Below, piece by piece: positions 1-10,588 of a DNA stretch of 64,000 nt (within the stretch, counting starts at the first letter, position 1; each line of letters opens with the position of its first letter). The notes beneath the pieces are model-generated. The model was not told where the DNA came from. It made no database searches and was given only the letters and a program-made list of their open reading frames with translations. The stretch covers positions 1-64,000 of the forward strand of contig CANJLF010000007.1 in assembly GCA_947475295.1 (NCBI GenBank), written 5' to 3'. The translations under genes and the position numbers were made by a program. Source of the DNA: Fidelibacterota bacterium. GTDB taxonomy: Bacteria > Pseudomonadota > Alphaproteobacteria > Rhodospirillales > Rhodospirillaceae.

Positions 1-1
1 C

Positions 2-1495
<1,494 letters not shown>

Positions 1496-1528
1496 GTCCT
1501 TCGAGCCCGTCAGCTCTAAGTCAGATTT

Positions 1529-1562
1529 GGGGTCGCACCTTCGGGTGCGGCCCTTTTTCTTT
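1529..1562 (+). terminator. Rho-independent terminator of groEL
   Basis: Stem GGTCGCACC / GGTGCGGCC (one G-U pair) closed by a stable TTCG tetraloop at 1532-1553, followed by a T-rich run. It lies 33 bases after the groEL stop codon. Confidence 0.85.
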
Positions 1563-1589
1563 ATGTCCATGCGCGGTACAAGAGTGGCC

Positions 1590-2135
1590 ATGGCAATCAA
1601 ACCCTCGAAGTCGTTCCTGAAGGTGCTGGGCCTTTTGGCGCTGTTCTCCCTGGCGCCGGTGACGCTCTATACGCTGTACACGCGCACCGGTGGTCCGGCG
1701 TCCGACAAGGAGCAGAAGTTCCAGAAAAACCTGCGTTATGCGTTCATGCAGGGCGAGGACGCCATCGATCTCGCGCCGCTGGCCGACTGGCCCTACATCA
1801 AAGTCTGCGCGCTGGACTCAGGCCTTTCGCGCGACGACGTGGCCAAAGTTCTGGGCTTCGATTACCAGAACTTCGAGGAATTGCATTGGCTGCCCTTGGC
1901 CGGGTTCTGGACGCTGGTGTTCATCGACAAAGAGCGCGAAGCCAGTTGGGGCATGGCGCGGCCGGTGACACCGATCCGCATCCCGCGCAAGGACCTGGGC
2001 GACCTCAAGCTGCCGGCCGGGGTCAAGGGCACCTGCATCACCCACGACGGCCGGGCGGAAATCGTGCGGCGCACAGGCGCAGCTGTAGGCGAAAGCCCGA
2101 TCATCGTGCAGCTGGTCAGTGCCGGGCCGGATTAA
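1590..2135 (+). CDS. Hypothetical membrane-anchored protein
   Basis: I do not recognise this 181-residue protein. The N-terminus is basic (MAIKPSKSF) and is followed by one hydrophobic segment at about residues 8-26, which fits a signal anchor or uncleaved signal peptide. The remaining ~150 residues are soluble and mixed in charge, with no lipobox. The upstream in-frame ATGs at 1563 and 1569 sit in the tail of the groEL terminator and lack a ribosome binding site. The ATG at 1590 follows AAGAGTGG and is the better start. The protein probably faces the periplasm. It stands alone between groEL and the ArsR gene. Confidence 0.6.
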   Translation: MAIKPSKSFLKVLGLLALFSLAPVTLYTLYTRTGGPASDKEQKFQKNLRYAFMQGEDAIDLAPLADWPYIKVCALDSGLSRDDVAKVLGFDYQNFEELHWLPLAGFWTLVFIDKEREASWGMARPVTPIRIPRKDLGDLKLPAGVKGTCITHDGRAEIVRRTGAAVGESPIIVQLVSAGPD

Positions 2136-2177
2136 TCCCTAAGTAAAGTGCCGAATTCCATACCCGATTCTGGCGGC

Positions 2178-2207
2178 TTGACAGGCAACCAAATGGTTGC
2201 ATATAGT
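2178..2207 (+). promoter_or_regulatory. Promoter with ArsR-type operator
   Basis: A consensus -35 (TTGACA, 2178-2183) and a -10 like TATAGT (2202-2207) flank a perfect dyad GCAACC-AAAT-GGTTGC at 2185-2200. A CAACC..GGTTG palindrome is the kind of site bound by regulators of the ArsR-SRPBCC pairs, so the following gene probably represses itself from here. Transcription should start at about 2214, at the ATG, so the mRNA may be leaderless. Confidence 0.75.
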
Positions 2208-2212
2208 CCGGC

Positions 2213-2530
2213 ATGAGTATGGATGCTGTTTTTAAGGCCCTAGCCGACGAGAGCAGGCGGCGCTTGCTGGACAGCCTTCATGAGCGCAACGGGCAAACCT
2301 TGGCCGAGCTCTCCGCGCATCTCGATATGACGCGCCAAGCAGTGAGCAAGCACCTCGGCATTCTCGAGGCCGCCAATCTCATCGCCACAAAGCGCGAAGG
2401 CCGCGAGAAACTGCACTACATCAATCCGGTGCCGATCAACGAGATCGCCGACCGCTGGATCGCGAAATACGAACGCCACCGCTTGCGGGTGCTGGCGCAA
2501 TTGAAAAAAGTTTTGGAGGACGACACATGA
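2213..2530 (+). CDS. ArsR-family winged-helix repressor
   Basis: A 105-residue winged-helix DNA-binding protein, the usual length for ArsR/SmtB repressors. The start DAVFKALADESRRRLLDSL and the recognition region SAHLDMTRQAVSKHLGIL (about residues 37-54) are typical of the ArsR subgroup that pairs with SRPBCC proteins. No metal-binding cysteine pair is present, so metal sensing is unlikely. The stop overlaps the next start (ATGA), so the two proteins are translationally coupled. A palindrome in its promoter suggests autoregulation. The signal is unknown. Confidence 0.9.
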   Translation: MSMDAVFKALADESRRRLLDSLHERNGQTLAELSAHLDMTRQAVSKHLGILEAANLIATKREGREKLHYINPVPINEIADRWIAKYERHRLRVLAQLKKVLEDDT

Positions 2531-2976
2531 GCAAAGATATGAAAAGCAAATTTGTCTACGTGACATATATCCGCACCACACAGCAGAAATTATGGGACGC
2601 CCTGACCAAGCCCGAGTTCCAGAAGGTTTATTGGGGCGTCTTTCAGGAGTCGACCTTCGAGAAGGGTGCCAGCTGGAAAATGATTGGCGCCGACTCCGGC
2701 AAGCTGTTCGACTCCGGCGAAATTCTGGAGTCCGATCCCCCGCGCAAACTGGTGATCAAATGGCAGAACGAGTTTAAGCCTGAGCTGAAAGCCGAAGGCT
2801 TCAGCCGCTGCACCTATGAACTCGCGGAAGACAAGGGTGCGATCAAACTCACCGTCACGCACGAAAGCGAGGCCGAAAACTCGCAGGTGATTGTAGCCGT
2901 CAGCGGCGGCTGGCCGTCGATCCTGTCCAACCTCAAGACCTGGCTTGAGACCGGCGAGCCTTTCCAGAAGCGCTAA
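2527..2976 (+). CDS. SRPBCC (AHSA1-like) domain protein
   Basis: A 149-residue single-domain protein of the START/Bet v1 superfamily, AHSA1 branch. The opening (FVYVTYIRTTQQKLWDALT) and the pattern of beta strands with a long C-terminal helix (SGGWPSILSNLKTWLETG) fit the helix-grip fold that encloses a hydrophobic ligand cavity. Pairing with an upstream ArsR gene through a 4-base overlap is a widespread arrangement. A role in binding or turning over a small hydrophobic molecule sensed by the repressor is inference. The gene converges on the helicase gene with only 11 bases between them. Confidence 0.88.
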   Translation: MSKDMKSKFVYVTYIRTTQQKLWDALTKPEFQKVYWGVFQESTFEKGASWKMIGADSGKLFDSGEILESDPPRKLVIKWQNEFKPELKAEGFSRCTYELAEDKGAIKLTVTHESEAENSQVIVAVSGGWPSILSNLKTWLETGEPFQKR

Positions 2977-2987
2977 TCTGCCCCGTC

Positions 2988-5777
2988 TTAGTCGGCGTGG
3001 TCCACGTGGAGGAAGTTTCGCACTTCCTCCACGGCTTCCTTTAGCCCGACGCGCAAGTACGGCACGTCGGGCGGGAAGGCGCCCTTGAGCCGCGATGGCA
3101 TCATGGGGTCCAGCAGAACAAAGACGCCGCGGTCGGTGGCGCGGCGGATCAGGCGGCCGAAGGCCTGCTTGAGACGCAGACGCGTCACGGCGTCGTCGTA
3201 GCCCTTTTTGCCGAAAGCCGTGCGCCGCGCCTTGTGCAGGATGTCGGGGCGGGGCCAGGGCACACGGTCGAAGACCACAAGGCGGAGCGAGCGGCCCGGA
3301 ACATCGACACCCTCGCGCACGGCATCGGTGCCCAGGAGGCAGGCGTCTTCTTCGGCGCGGAAGATGTCGACCAGGGTCGAGATATCCATGGCATCCACAT
3401 GCTGGGCGTACAGCGGCAGACCGGCATCATCCAAGGCCGGCGCGATCTGGCGGTGAACCTCGCGCAGGCGCGCGATGGCGGTGAACAGACCCAGCGCGCC
3501 GCCGCGGGCGGCCAGGAACAACTCCCGATAGGCGGACGCCACCTGGGTCATGTCGTCCTTGCGCACATCGGTGACGACAATGACTTTGGTGCGGTCAGTG
3601 TAATTGAAAGGCGAGATCAGCGACGTGCGCGCGACGGGCGGAGCGAGATGCAAAGCGCCGACCCGTGCTTCGGCGTTGGCCCAGTCGGCGGATTGATCTT
3701 CCTCGCCATTCAAGAGCGTAGCCGACGTCACGACCATGCCGTGGGTGTGATCGGCGAGCGCACGGGCAAAAGGCAGCGTGGGGTCGACCCAATGGCGGAA
3801 CAGGCCGACATCGACATCGTGGCCATCAGCGCGCTCGATGGAGAACCAATCTACGAATTCTTGCGGCGTGGTGTTGCCCAGCGATCCGAGCATAGCGCGC
3901 CAGGCGGAAATGGGAATGGTCCCGCGCCGTTCCAGGGTGCGCATGAGTGCCTCGATGCGGATGCGGCTGGCGGTATCCAGCTCGGCGGCTTCGGTGGCGA
4001 GCTTGCGGCCCAGCCCCGCGATCAATCGCTTCAGGGGCTGCTCAAGGCGCGCGAGGGAGGTGTCGAGGGTTTTGGCGGCATCGGCCAAGCCATCGATGAG
4101 CGGCGCGGTTTCGGCTTCGAGCGAATAGGGCGAGCCGGTGTCGGCCCGTGCAACGACCTGTTGACGCACCAGCGCAAGGAACGCTTCCGTCGGCCCGTGA
4201 GGTACGCCGTCCTTGATGCGGTTGCGCCAGCCCTGTCCCGGCAGGTGACGCGCGCCGGCCAGCGTTTCGTCGAGCGCGATGGCAAGGCCGCCATCGCCGG
4301 AGGAACCCTCGGCGGTGCCGGTGGCGATGAGATCTTCGGCGCGCTTTTTCAGGCCGCGCGCGCGGCTTTTGATGCCGGTGCCTTCGGCGCCCAAGAGCCA
4401 ACGCCGCAAGTCGGCGGCTTCAAGACCGCTTAAATGCGCCGAGAAAGCGGAATCGGCGGCCTCAAAAATATGATGGCCTTCGTCAAAGACGTAGCGCGTG
4501 GGGCGCACGTTGTCGTCCATGCCGCCCAGCGCAGCTTGCACCATCACCAGCGCGTGGTTGGCAACGACGATCTCGGCGTGACGGGCACGCCTGACCGTGC
4601 GCTCGATGAAACACTTCTGATAGTGCGGGCAGGCGGCATAGATGCACTCACCGCGCCGGTCGGCCAATCCCAGCGTTTTCTCGCGGCCCAGGATTTCCGG
4701 CAGCCAGCCGGGCAGATCGCCGCCGATCATATCGCCACCGCGCGTCGCCCCGGCCCAGCGCGCGAGCAAGCCCAGCGCCACCGCATCGCCGGGTTGGGTC
4801 TGAAGGCGATTGACGGCGTCCTCGTAGTTCAGCAGGCAGAGGTAATTCTCGCGGCCTTTGCGGATCACGACCTTGCGTTTCTTCTCGTCGGGATCGGGAT
4901 AAAGCCGGTCCAGTTCCTGGTCCAACTGGCGCTGGAGGTTACGGGTGAAGGTGGCCAGCCACACAGCGCCTTCGTTGCGCTGGGCCCACAGGCTAGCCGG
5001 TGCGACGTAGCCCAGCGTCTTGCCGGTGCCGGTGCCGGCCTCGGCCAGAACCAGCAGCGGCTGCTCCGGTGCGGGCCTCGGCTGGAAGGCGGCGGTGACC
5101 GTGCGGGCGTAAGATCGCTGCACGTCGCGGGTTTCGGCGCCGGGGCCGAGCAATTCGGCAAGGCGTGCTTCGCTTTCTTCGGGCGTGATGGGATAGCTGC
5201 CGGGCGGCGCCGGCGGCGGACGCTCTTGCCACTCGGGCAGGCGCATCCAGACGCGCAAACCGGCGGCGGGGCCGAAACCTTTGGCGGTGTTGGGATCGCC
5301 GCCAAGCGCCGCAAGCACGGCAATCCCCCACGACCAGCCGCCGCGCATCATGGCGCCGGCGATCTCGGCCAAGGGTTTGGCTTCCAGGTCGTGAAGCGCC
5401 GCCATTTCGCCGAGCAAAGCCTTGGCGGCCCTTACCAGCGTCGCGGGCCGGTCTTCGAGCGTGGCTGGGGCTTCAAGACCCAACGCGCTCGCGAGCCCTG
5501 CCACGGTCGGCAGACAGAACGCCGCCGGCCGCACGAAGGCGAATAACTCCAGCACGTCGTAGGCGGGAAAGCGTTCGACCTTGAGGCGCGCTGCCGTGGC
5601 CGGAAGGTGGCACAGCATGGGGCGCGCCGCCGCCATGCGCGGACCAACGCTGCCGACGGGCTTTAAGGAAATCTCGCCGCCGGTGTCCAGGACCGCTGCC
5701 ATGGTCCAATCGGCCGCCACCACCGGCACATCGGGCAGGAGCAGGCGGCGCGTGGTGGGAGCAGGGACACCATTCAT
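2988..5777 (-). CDS. DinG/XPD-family ATP-dependent DNA helicase
   Basis: A 929-residue superfamily 2 helicase with 5'-3' polarity expected from the family, acting in repair or on R-loops and unusual structures. Walker A (AEAGTGTGKT) is at residues 245-254 and the DEAH-box variant DEGH at 432-435. Four cysteines between them (C314, C378, C383, C389) have the spacing of the XPD/DinG 4Fe-4S cluster. VVANHAL at about 404-410 and the C-terminal helicase motifs are present. Residues 1-235 form an alphaproteobacterial N-terminal region I cannot assign. The ATG at 5777 was chosen because the longer frame, from a TTG at 5993, would run into the GH13 gene. Only 52 bases separate it from that gene. Confidence 0.9.
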   Translation of the reverse strand: MNGVPAPTTRRLLLPDVPVVAADWTMAAVLDTGGEISLKPVGSVGPRMAAARPMLCHLPATAARLKVERFPAYDVLELFAFVRPAAFCLPTVAGLASALGLEAPATLEDRPATLVRAAKALLGEMAALHDLEAKPLAEIAGAMMRGGWSWGIAVLAALGGDPNTAKGFGPAAGLRVWMRLPEWQERPPPAPPGSYPITPEESEARLAELLGPGAETRDVQRSYARTVTAAFQPRPAPEQPLLVLAEAGTGTGKTLGYVAPASLWAQRNEGAVWLATFTRNLQRQLDQELDRLYPDPDEKKRKVVIRKGRENYLCLLNYEDAVNRLQTQPGDAVALGLLARWAGATRGGDMIGGDLPGWLPEILGREKTLGLADRRGECIYAACPHYQKCFIERTVRRARHAEIVVANHALVMVQAALGGMDDNVRPTRYVFDEGHHIFEAADSAFSAHLSGLEAADLRRWLLGAEGTGIKSRARGLKKRAEDLIATGTAEGSSGDGGLAIALDETLAGARHLPGQGWRNRIKDGVPHGPTEAFLALVRQQVVARADTGSPYSLEAETAPLIDGLADAAKTLDTSLARLEQPLKRLIAGLGRKLATEAAELDTASRIRIEALMRTLERRGTIPISAWRAMLGSLGNTTPQEFVDWFSIERADGHDVDVGLFRHWVDPTLPFARALADHTHGMVVTSATLLNGEEDQSADWANAEARVGALHLAPPVARTSLISPFNYTDRTKVIVVTDVRKDDMTQVASAYRELFLAARGGALGLFTAIARLREVHRQIAPALDDAGLPLYAQHVDAMDISTLVDIFRAEEDACLLGTDAVREGVDVPGRSLRLVVFDRVPWPRPDILHKARRTAFGKKGYDDAVTRLRLKQAFGRLIRRATDRGVFVLLDPMMPSRLKGAFPPDVPYLRVGLKEAVEEVRNFLHVDHAD

Positions 5778-5829
5778 AGCTGCGACCTGTAACGGCAGAT
5801 CGCTCGCTAAGCAAGATGGCGAGGCAAGC

Positions 5830-7464
5830 TTAAGGAGTCTCGTCGCTCTCGGCGTGCTGGGGTGTCTCGACGACAAGGCCCTCGTGAGGCCTGAGGCAGA
5901 GAAGGTTGTTGACGGACTCCCCGGCGCGCGCGCCGGCCGTTGAGAGCAGCACCGCGCCCTGGGCGAGCGGCGTGTAGACCGTCGTGGCGGCAAAATTGAG
6001 GAAAACCGTCAGCCGCTGGCCGCCCCACAGGCGTTCATAAACCAGAACGTCGCCGCGGCTTTCGATAATGCCGTAGCTGCCCACACTCAAAGCCGGTGTG
6101 CGGCGCCGGAGCGCGATCAGATCGCGGACAAGGCGCAGCAATGATTTCGGGTCACCACGCTGGGTCTCGACATTTTTCGCGCCGATGTCGGAATTGAGCG
6201 GCAGCCAGGGTTCGCTATTGGTAAATCCGCCGTGGCGCGTGTTGTCCCAAGGCATGGGCGTGCGCACCGGATCGCGGCCGAAACCGAAGCCGGGCACGCG
6301 CAGCTCCCACGGGTCCCGCACACGCTCGGGCGGGATATCGACATTGGTCAGTCCCAATTCGTCGCCGTAATAGAGTGTCGGCGTGCCGCGGAGCGTCAGC
6401 AGCAGCATAGCGGCCAGCGGCGCATTGGCCGGCTCGACGCGGCTGGCGACGCGTGCGCGGTCGTGATTACCTAAAACCCAGTTGGGCCAGCGGCCCGGCG
6501 GCAAGAGGCCGTCATAGTGGGCGATGAGGTCGGCGATGAAGGAAGCCTTCCAGGCGGCGCCGATCAGGTGGAAGTTGAAAGGCAGATGAACGCCCGGACG
6601 CTCGGGCGTGCCGTAATAGGCCATGACTTTTTCGAGGGGCAGATAGGCCTCGCCCACCAGAACGCGGGCGCCGTAGGCATCGGTGATGCGCCGAAAGCCG
6701 GCGATGACGTCCTGCACTTCCGGCAGATCCACCTGATGGGTACGCGTGAAGGCCAAGGTCGGCGCGAGGCCGACGCGGAAATCCGGATTGGGCGGATTGT
6801 CGCGGAAGGCTTCGTCCTCGAACAGGTGGTGGATGGTGTCGAGCCTGAAACCATCGACGCCGCGATCCAGCCAAAAGCGCAGTGCCGTGTGCACGGCGTC
6901 GCGCACAGCGGGGTTGCGCCAGTTAAGGTCCGGCTGCTGCGGCAGATAGGCGTGGTAGTAATATTGTCCGGTGATGTCATCCAGCGTCCAGGCCGCGCCG
7001 CCGAACTCGGAGAGCCAGTTATTAGGCGGCGCACCCGAGGGCATTGGATCGCGCCAGATGTACCAATCGCGTTTCGGACTGTCTTTTGACGCCCGCGCCT
7101 CGAGAAACCAGGGATGCTGGTCGGAGGTGTGATTGGGCACGAAGTCCATGATCAGCTTCATGCCGCGCCGATGGGTCTCGGCCAACAGGTGGTCGAAGTC
7201 TCCAAGCGTGCCGAACAAAGGATCGATGCCGGTGTAGTCGCTGACGTCGTAGCCGAAGTCGGCCATGGGCGAGGTATAAACCGGCGACAGCCAGATGGCG
7301 TCAACGCCCAGCCAGCGCAAGTAGTCGAGGCGCCGGGTGATGCCGGCCAGGTCGCCGACGCCGTCGCCGTTGCTGTCTTGGAACGAGCGCGGATAGATCT
7401 GGTAGACGACGCCGCGCTGCCACCAGGCGAAGCCGTCCAATTCCGGCTCCAGGTTTAAGCTCAT
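5830..7464 (-). CDS. GH13 alpha-glucosidase
   Basis: A 544-residue cytoplasmic glycoside hydrolase of family 13 that hydrolyses alpha-glucosidic bonds of short oligosaccharides. All four conserved regions are visible: DFVPNH (D107-H112), GFRLD with nucleophile D209, the acid/base GEAY (E272), and GNHD (N333-D335). The opening WWQRGVVYQIYPRSFQDSNGDG is typical of the oligo-1,6-glucosidase/alpha-glucosidase branch. No signal peptide is seen. The start at 7464 overlaps the stop of the upstream hydrolase by 4 bases, so the two form an operon. Linkage preference (1,4 or 1,6) cannot be decided by eye. Confidence 0.93.
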   Translation of the reverse strand: MSLNLEPELDGFAWWQRGVVYQIYPRSFQDSNGDGVGDLAGITRRLDYLRWLGVDAIWLSPVYTSPMADFGYDVSDYTGIDPLFGTLGDFDHLLAETHRRGMKLIMDFVPNHTSDQHPWFLEARASKDSPKRDWYIWRDPMPSGAPPNNWLSEFGGAAWTLDDITGQYYYHAYLPQQPDLNWRNPAVRDAVHTALRFWLDRGVDGFRLDTIHHLFEDEAFRDNPPNPDFRVGLAPTLAFTRTHQVDLPEVQDVIAGFRRITDAYGARVLVGEAYLPLEKVMAYYGTPERPGVHLPFNFHLIGAAWKASFIADLIAHYDGLLPPGRWPNWVLGNHDRARVASRVEPANAPLAAMLLLTLRGTPTLYYGDELGLTNVDIPPERVRDPWELRVPGFGFGRDPVRTPMPWDNTRHGGFTNSEPWLPLNSDIGAKNVETQRGDPKSLLRLVRDLIALRRRTPALSVGSYGIIESRGDVLVYERLWGGQRLTVFLNFAATTVYTPLAQGAVLLSTAGARAGESVNNLLCLRPHEGLVVETPQHAESDETP

Positions 7465-8474
7465 GAAGCCTCGATATTGAAATGCGCGGCGAGGAAGGCG
7501 TCGATCTCGGCGAACCATACGCTGCGGTAATTGTCGGCTTCCAGAAACAATTCGTGTTTGGCGGTGGGAAACTCTATCAGCCGGCAATGGGGCAGGCGCT
7601 TGGCGGCGCGCCGGTGTTTGCGCGGGCTGACAAAACGCTCGCGCCCGGCGCTGCCCATAAGGATGGGCGTCGTGATGTGCTCAAGATAACCCTTCGACCC
7701 AAACCGGTCGGTGACCTTAAAGGCCGCGTTCAGCCAGCCAAAGGTAGGTCCATCGACCCGCAAACGCGGTTGGGCCTCGAACCAGGTACGCTGGATCAGA
7801 CAGCGTTCGGGATCGTGGGAGGTGGGGCTGGTTTCCGGCGTCAGGCGTTCGTTGAAGCGCCAGGGACCAGTGCCGGGAATAAATGCCTTGGCGAATCCCA
7901 GCGTCGTCGCCAGCCAGGCAAAAACCCGCGCGGCGGTGCGTGGTATGCCGGCTTCGATCTTGAGCATGGGCGCCGAAAGGACGGCGGCATCGACCAGGCC
8001 GGGATTCTTATGCAAGGCCACAAGCGCGATGGCGCCGCCCATGGAGTGGGCAGTCAAAAGTCTGCGGCCGTCGCGGGGCAACATCTCTTCAGTGAAAGCG
8101 GCAAGGTCTTTTGCGTCGGTGTCGAACGCGCGGGCCAGGGGGCGCGACGGCAGAGCCGTATCGCGCTCCGATCCGCCCTGACCGCGCCAATCCAGACACC
8201 ACACTGAAACGCCGCGCTGCGCCAGATCGCGCATGGTCTCGAAGTATTTCTCAATGAACTCGGAAAAGCCGCCCACCAGCACGCAGTTGACTGCGGGGCC
8301 GGTTCCGGGCGCGCCCGCGAGGTGGGCCCAGCGCAGAGACGCGCCGCCCGACGCAGGGAAGCGTCCCCAGCGCATACCGGCCGGCTCCAGAAACCGGGCT
8401 GCGAGTGTCGGCGGTGATGACAAAAGGTTTGCCGGGGCGAGGGTGTTCGCGCGAATGGGAATGAGCGTGTTCAT
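7461..8474 (-). CDS. Alpha/beta hydrolase, lysophospholipase/monoglyceride lipase type
   Basis: A 337-residue alpha/beta-fold serine hydrolase of the PldB/monoacylglycerol lipase group. The nucleophile elbow is AHSMGG, and a conserved CLDWRGQGGSER segment precedes it. The acidic and histidine members of the triad should lie in the C-terminal third (KHELFLEADNYRS). No signal peptide is seen. It is translationally coupled to the GH13 gene downstream. The natural substrate is unknown, and the family covers lysophospholipids and monoglycerides. No clear ribosome binding site precedes the ATG. The 222 bases between it and lysS must hold divergent promoters. Confidence 0.85.
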   Translation of the reverse strand: MNTLIPIRANTLAPANLLSSPPTLAARFLEPAGMRWGRFPASGGASLRWAHLAGAPGTGPAVNCVLVGGFSEFIEKYFETMRDLAQRGVSVWCLDWRGQGGSERDTALPSRPLARAFDTDAKDLAAFTEEMLPRDGRRLLTAHSMGGAIALVALHKNPGLVDAAVLSAPMLKIEAGIPRTAARVFAWLATTLGFAKAFIPGTGPWRFNERLTPETSPTSHDPERCLIQRTWFEAQPRLRVDGPTFGWLNAAFKVTDRFGSKGYLEHITTPILMGSAGRERFVSPRKHRRAAKRLPHCRLIEFPTAKHELFLEADNYRSVWFAEIDAFLAAHFNIEAS

Positions 8475-8696
8475 GTGGGCACGGAAAACGGCATAACAAG
8501 GACGAATCTACCCTTAGAATGCAACGGCAAACTGCGAAAGTTCAGAGACAGCGCTGCGGCGGCAGATGCCATGTGCGCGGCCCTTCCGGCGCGGGGCCCT
8601 TGACCCCCGGCAGCCGGCCACCTAGCTTGCCGCCTCGCCCGCGCCTGGGCCGGAACCCGGGCTAACCCTTTGGCTTTTCGCATCTTCGGCATTCTC

Positions 8697-10292
8697 ATGA
8701 CGGATATTTCCGCTCTCGCCCGCCACAGCAACGCCTGGCCTTTTGTCGAGGCCCGCAGTCTGTGGGACGAACGCCTGAAGGGTGAGGCGCCGGCCAAGGG
8801 CTACGTATTATTTCAGACCGGTTACGGTCCATCAGGGTTGCCTCATATCGGCACCTTTGGCGAAGTGGTGCGCACAACCATGGTGCGCCGCGCCTTTGAA
8901 GCGCTGAACCCGGGCGTAAAGACCCGCCTGTTCACCTTCTCCGACGACATGGACGGCCTGCGCAAAGTGCCGGACAACGTGCCGAATAAGGAGATGATGG
9001 CGCAGCATCTGGGCAAGCCGCTCACGAGCATCCCCGATCCCTTCGGCACGCACGAGAGCTTCGGCCATCACAACAACGCGCGCCTGCGCGCCTTCCTGGA
9101 TTCCTTCGGCTTCGAATACGAATTCAAAAGCGCCACGGCAGCCTATCAGGGCAACATTTTTGATAAGGCGCTGCTGCGGGTTTTGGAAAAGTACGACGAA
9201 GTCATCGACGTCGTTCTGCCGACGCTCGGCCCTGAGCGCCGCGCGACCTATTCGCCGTTCCTGCCGCTGGACCCAAAAACCGGCGTCGTGCTGCAAGTGC
9301 CGATCATCGCGCGCGATCTGGCGGCCGGCACCGTCACCTATAAGAATGAAGACGGCAAGGACGTCATCACGCCCGTCACCGGCGGACATTGTAAGCTGCA
9401 GTGGAAGTGCGACTGGGCTATGCGCTGGTACGCGCTGGGCGTGGACTACGAAATGTCCGGCAAGGATCTGATCGATTCCGTCAAGCTGTCGAGCCGGATC
9501 TGCCGCGTCCTGGGCGGTGTGCCGCCCACCAACCTGACGTATGAGCTATTTCTTGATCAGGAAGGCCAGAAGATTTCCAAGTCCAAGGGCAATGGGCTAT
9601 CGGTGGAGGACTGGCTGAAGTACGCGCCGCCGGAAAGTCTCGCACTTTATATGTATCAGAAGCCCAAGACCGCGAAGCGCCTGTTCTTCGACGTGATTCC
9701 CAAGACCGTCGACGAGTATGTGGATTTCCTCGGCAAGTACCCGGCCGAAACCGGCGAGGCCAAGCTGGGCAATCCGGTCTGGCATATCCACCACGGCAAT
9801 CCGCCGCAGGACAGCACGACCTTGAGCTTCGGCATGCTGCTGAATCTGGCGAGCGCCTGCGAAGCCAATGAGCCCGCCGTGGTCTGGCATTATATTTCGC
9901 GCGCCGTAAAAGGGGCGACGCCAGAAAGCGCACCGCTCTTGGATCGCTTGGTGCGCTACGCCGTCGCCTACTATCAGGATTTTGTCGTGCCGGCGAAGAA
10001 GTACCGCAAGGCCACGGCCGATGAATTGCCGGCTTTCATCGAATTGCGCGATGCGCTGAAGGATTTTGCGGGCGACGCCACGCCGGAAAATCTCCAGACC
10101 CTGGCCTTCGAGATCGGCAAGCACCATCCAGGTGTCTTCCCGTCCTTGCGCGATTGGTTCCAGGGACTGTATCAGGTGCTTTTGGGCCAGGATCAGGGGC
10201 CGCGCATGGGCTCGTTTATTGCGCTTTACGGCGTCAAAGAGAGCGTCGCGCTCCTGGATCGCGCCATCGCAGGAGAAGATTTGGCCTCCTAA
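8697..10292 (+). CDS. lysS: Lysyl-tRNA synthetase, class I
   Basis: A 531-residue class I LysRS that charges tRNA-Lys in the cytoplasm. The Rossmann-fold HIGH motif is in GPSGLPHIGTFGE (HIGT 50-53) and the KMSKS equivalent is KISKS at 292-296. The class I enzyme replaces the unrelated class II LysRS in most Archaea and many Alphaproteobacteria, which supports the taxonomic guess. The frame is also open from a TTG at 8670, but the ATG at 8697 begins the conserved sequence (MTDISALARHSNAWPF). Cysteines in GGHCKLQWKCDWAMRWYALG belong to the family's conserved central region. Confidence 0.95.
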   Translation: MTDISALARHSNAWPFVEARSLWDERLKGEAPAKGYVLFQTGYGPSGLPHIGTFGEVVRTTMVRRAFEALNPGVKTRLFTFSDDMDGLRKVPDNVPNKEMMAQHLGKPLTSIPDPFGTHESFGHHNNARLRAFLDSFGFEYEFKSATAAYQGNIFDKALLRVLEKYDEVIDVVLPTLGPERRATYSPFLPLDPKTGVVLQVPIIARDLAAGTVTYKNEDGKDVITPVTGGHCKLQWKCDWAMRWYALGVDYEMSGKDLIDSVKLSSRICRVLGGVPPTNLTYELFLDQEGQKISKSKGNGLSVEDWLKYAPPESLALYMYQKPKTAKRLFFDVIPKTVDEYVDFLGKYPAETGEAKLGNPVWHIHHGNPPQDSTTLSFGMLLNLASACEANEPAVVWHYISRAVKGATPESAPLLDRLVRYAVAYYQDFVVPAKKYRKATADELPAFIELRDALKDFAGDATPENLQTLAFEIGKHHPGVFPSLRDWFQGLYQVLLGQDQGPRMGSFIALYGVKESVALLDRAIAGEDLAS

Positions 10293-10588
10293 CTTTCTCC
10301 CGCCAAATGGTTGCGGCGCAATATAGAATCTCCGTTTGTTACCTATCGGGCCTTTACGCCGTCGCAGAGGTGATCTTAAAACGAGGGTACATCGCGATCC
10401 GCGCGTAGAGCGCGAGGAGCCGGATACCCCAGCCGCTCTAACGTTACTGTCGAGCAAATGCGGGAGGGTCGGATCATGGTCAAACACTATGGCTTTGCAT
10501 GGGGCGCTGCGGTTCTCGGCCACGGCTTCGTCGCCGTCCCGGCGGGCACGGTGGATTTTACCTACCGCGATATCTCCGGCTCGATTAA
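10293..10588 (+). other. Intergenic stretch, no supported gene
   Basis: Between lysS and the transposase remnant. A frame from about 10476 encodes a signal-peptide-like start (MVKHYGFAWGAAVLGHGFVA, then VPAG) but it runs on into the transposase remnant in another frame. At most it is the broken 5' end of a secreted protein gene. No RNA gene is visible. Confidence 0.4.

Noticed and set aside
3234..5546. Long open frames (399 and 370 codons) on the plus strand across the helicase gene
   Set aside because: They are antisense frames opened by the GC-rich codon bias of the helicase gene, have no family signatures and no ribosome binding sites. The same holds for the 488-codon plus frame at 20495-21961 and the 339-codon minus frame at 31865-32884.
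10300..10330. Second operator like the one at 2185 (AAATGGTTGC near an AATATAG box)
   Set aside because: Only one half-site is present and no gene starts in the right place.
10380..10445. Group II intron 3' end (GAGCGCGAGGAGCCGGAT)
   Set aside because: The domain V stem and the AGC/GAAA features cannot be formed from this sequence, and no reverse transcriptase gene is nearby.
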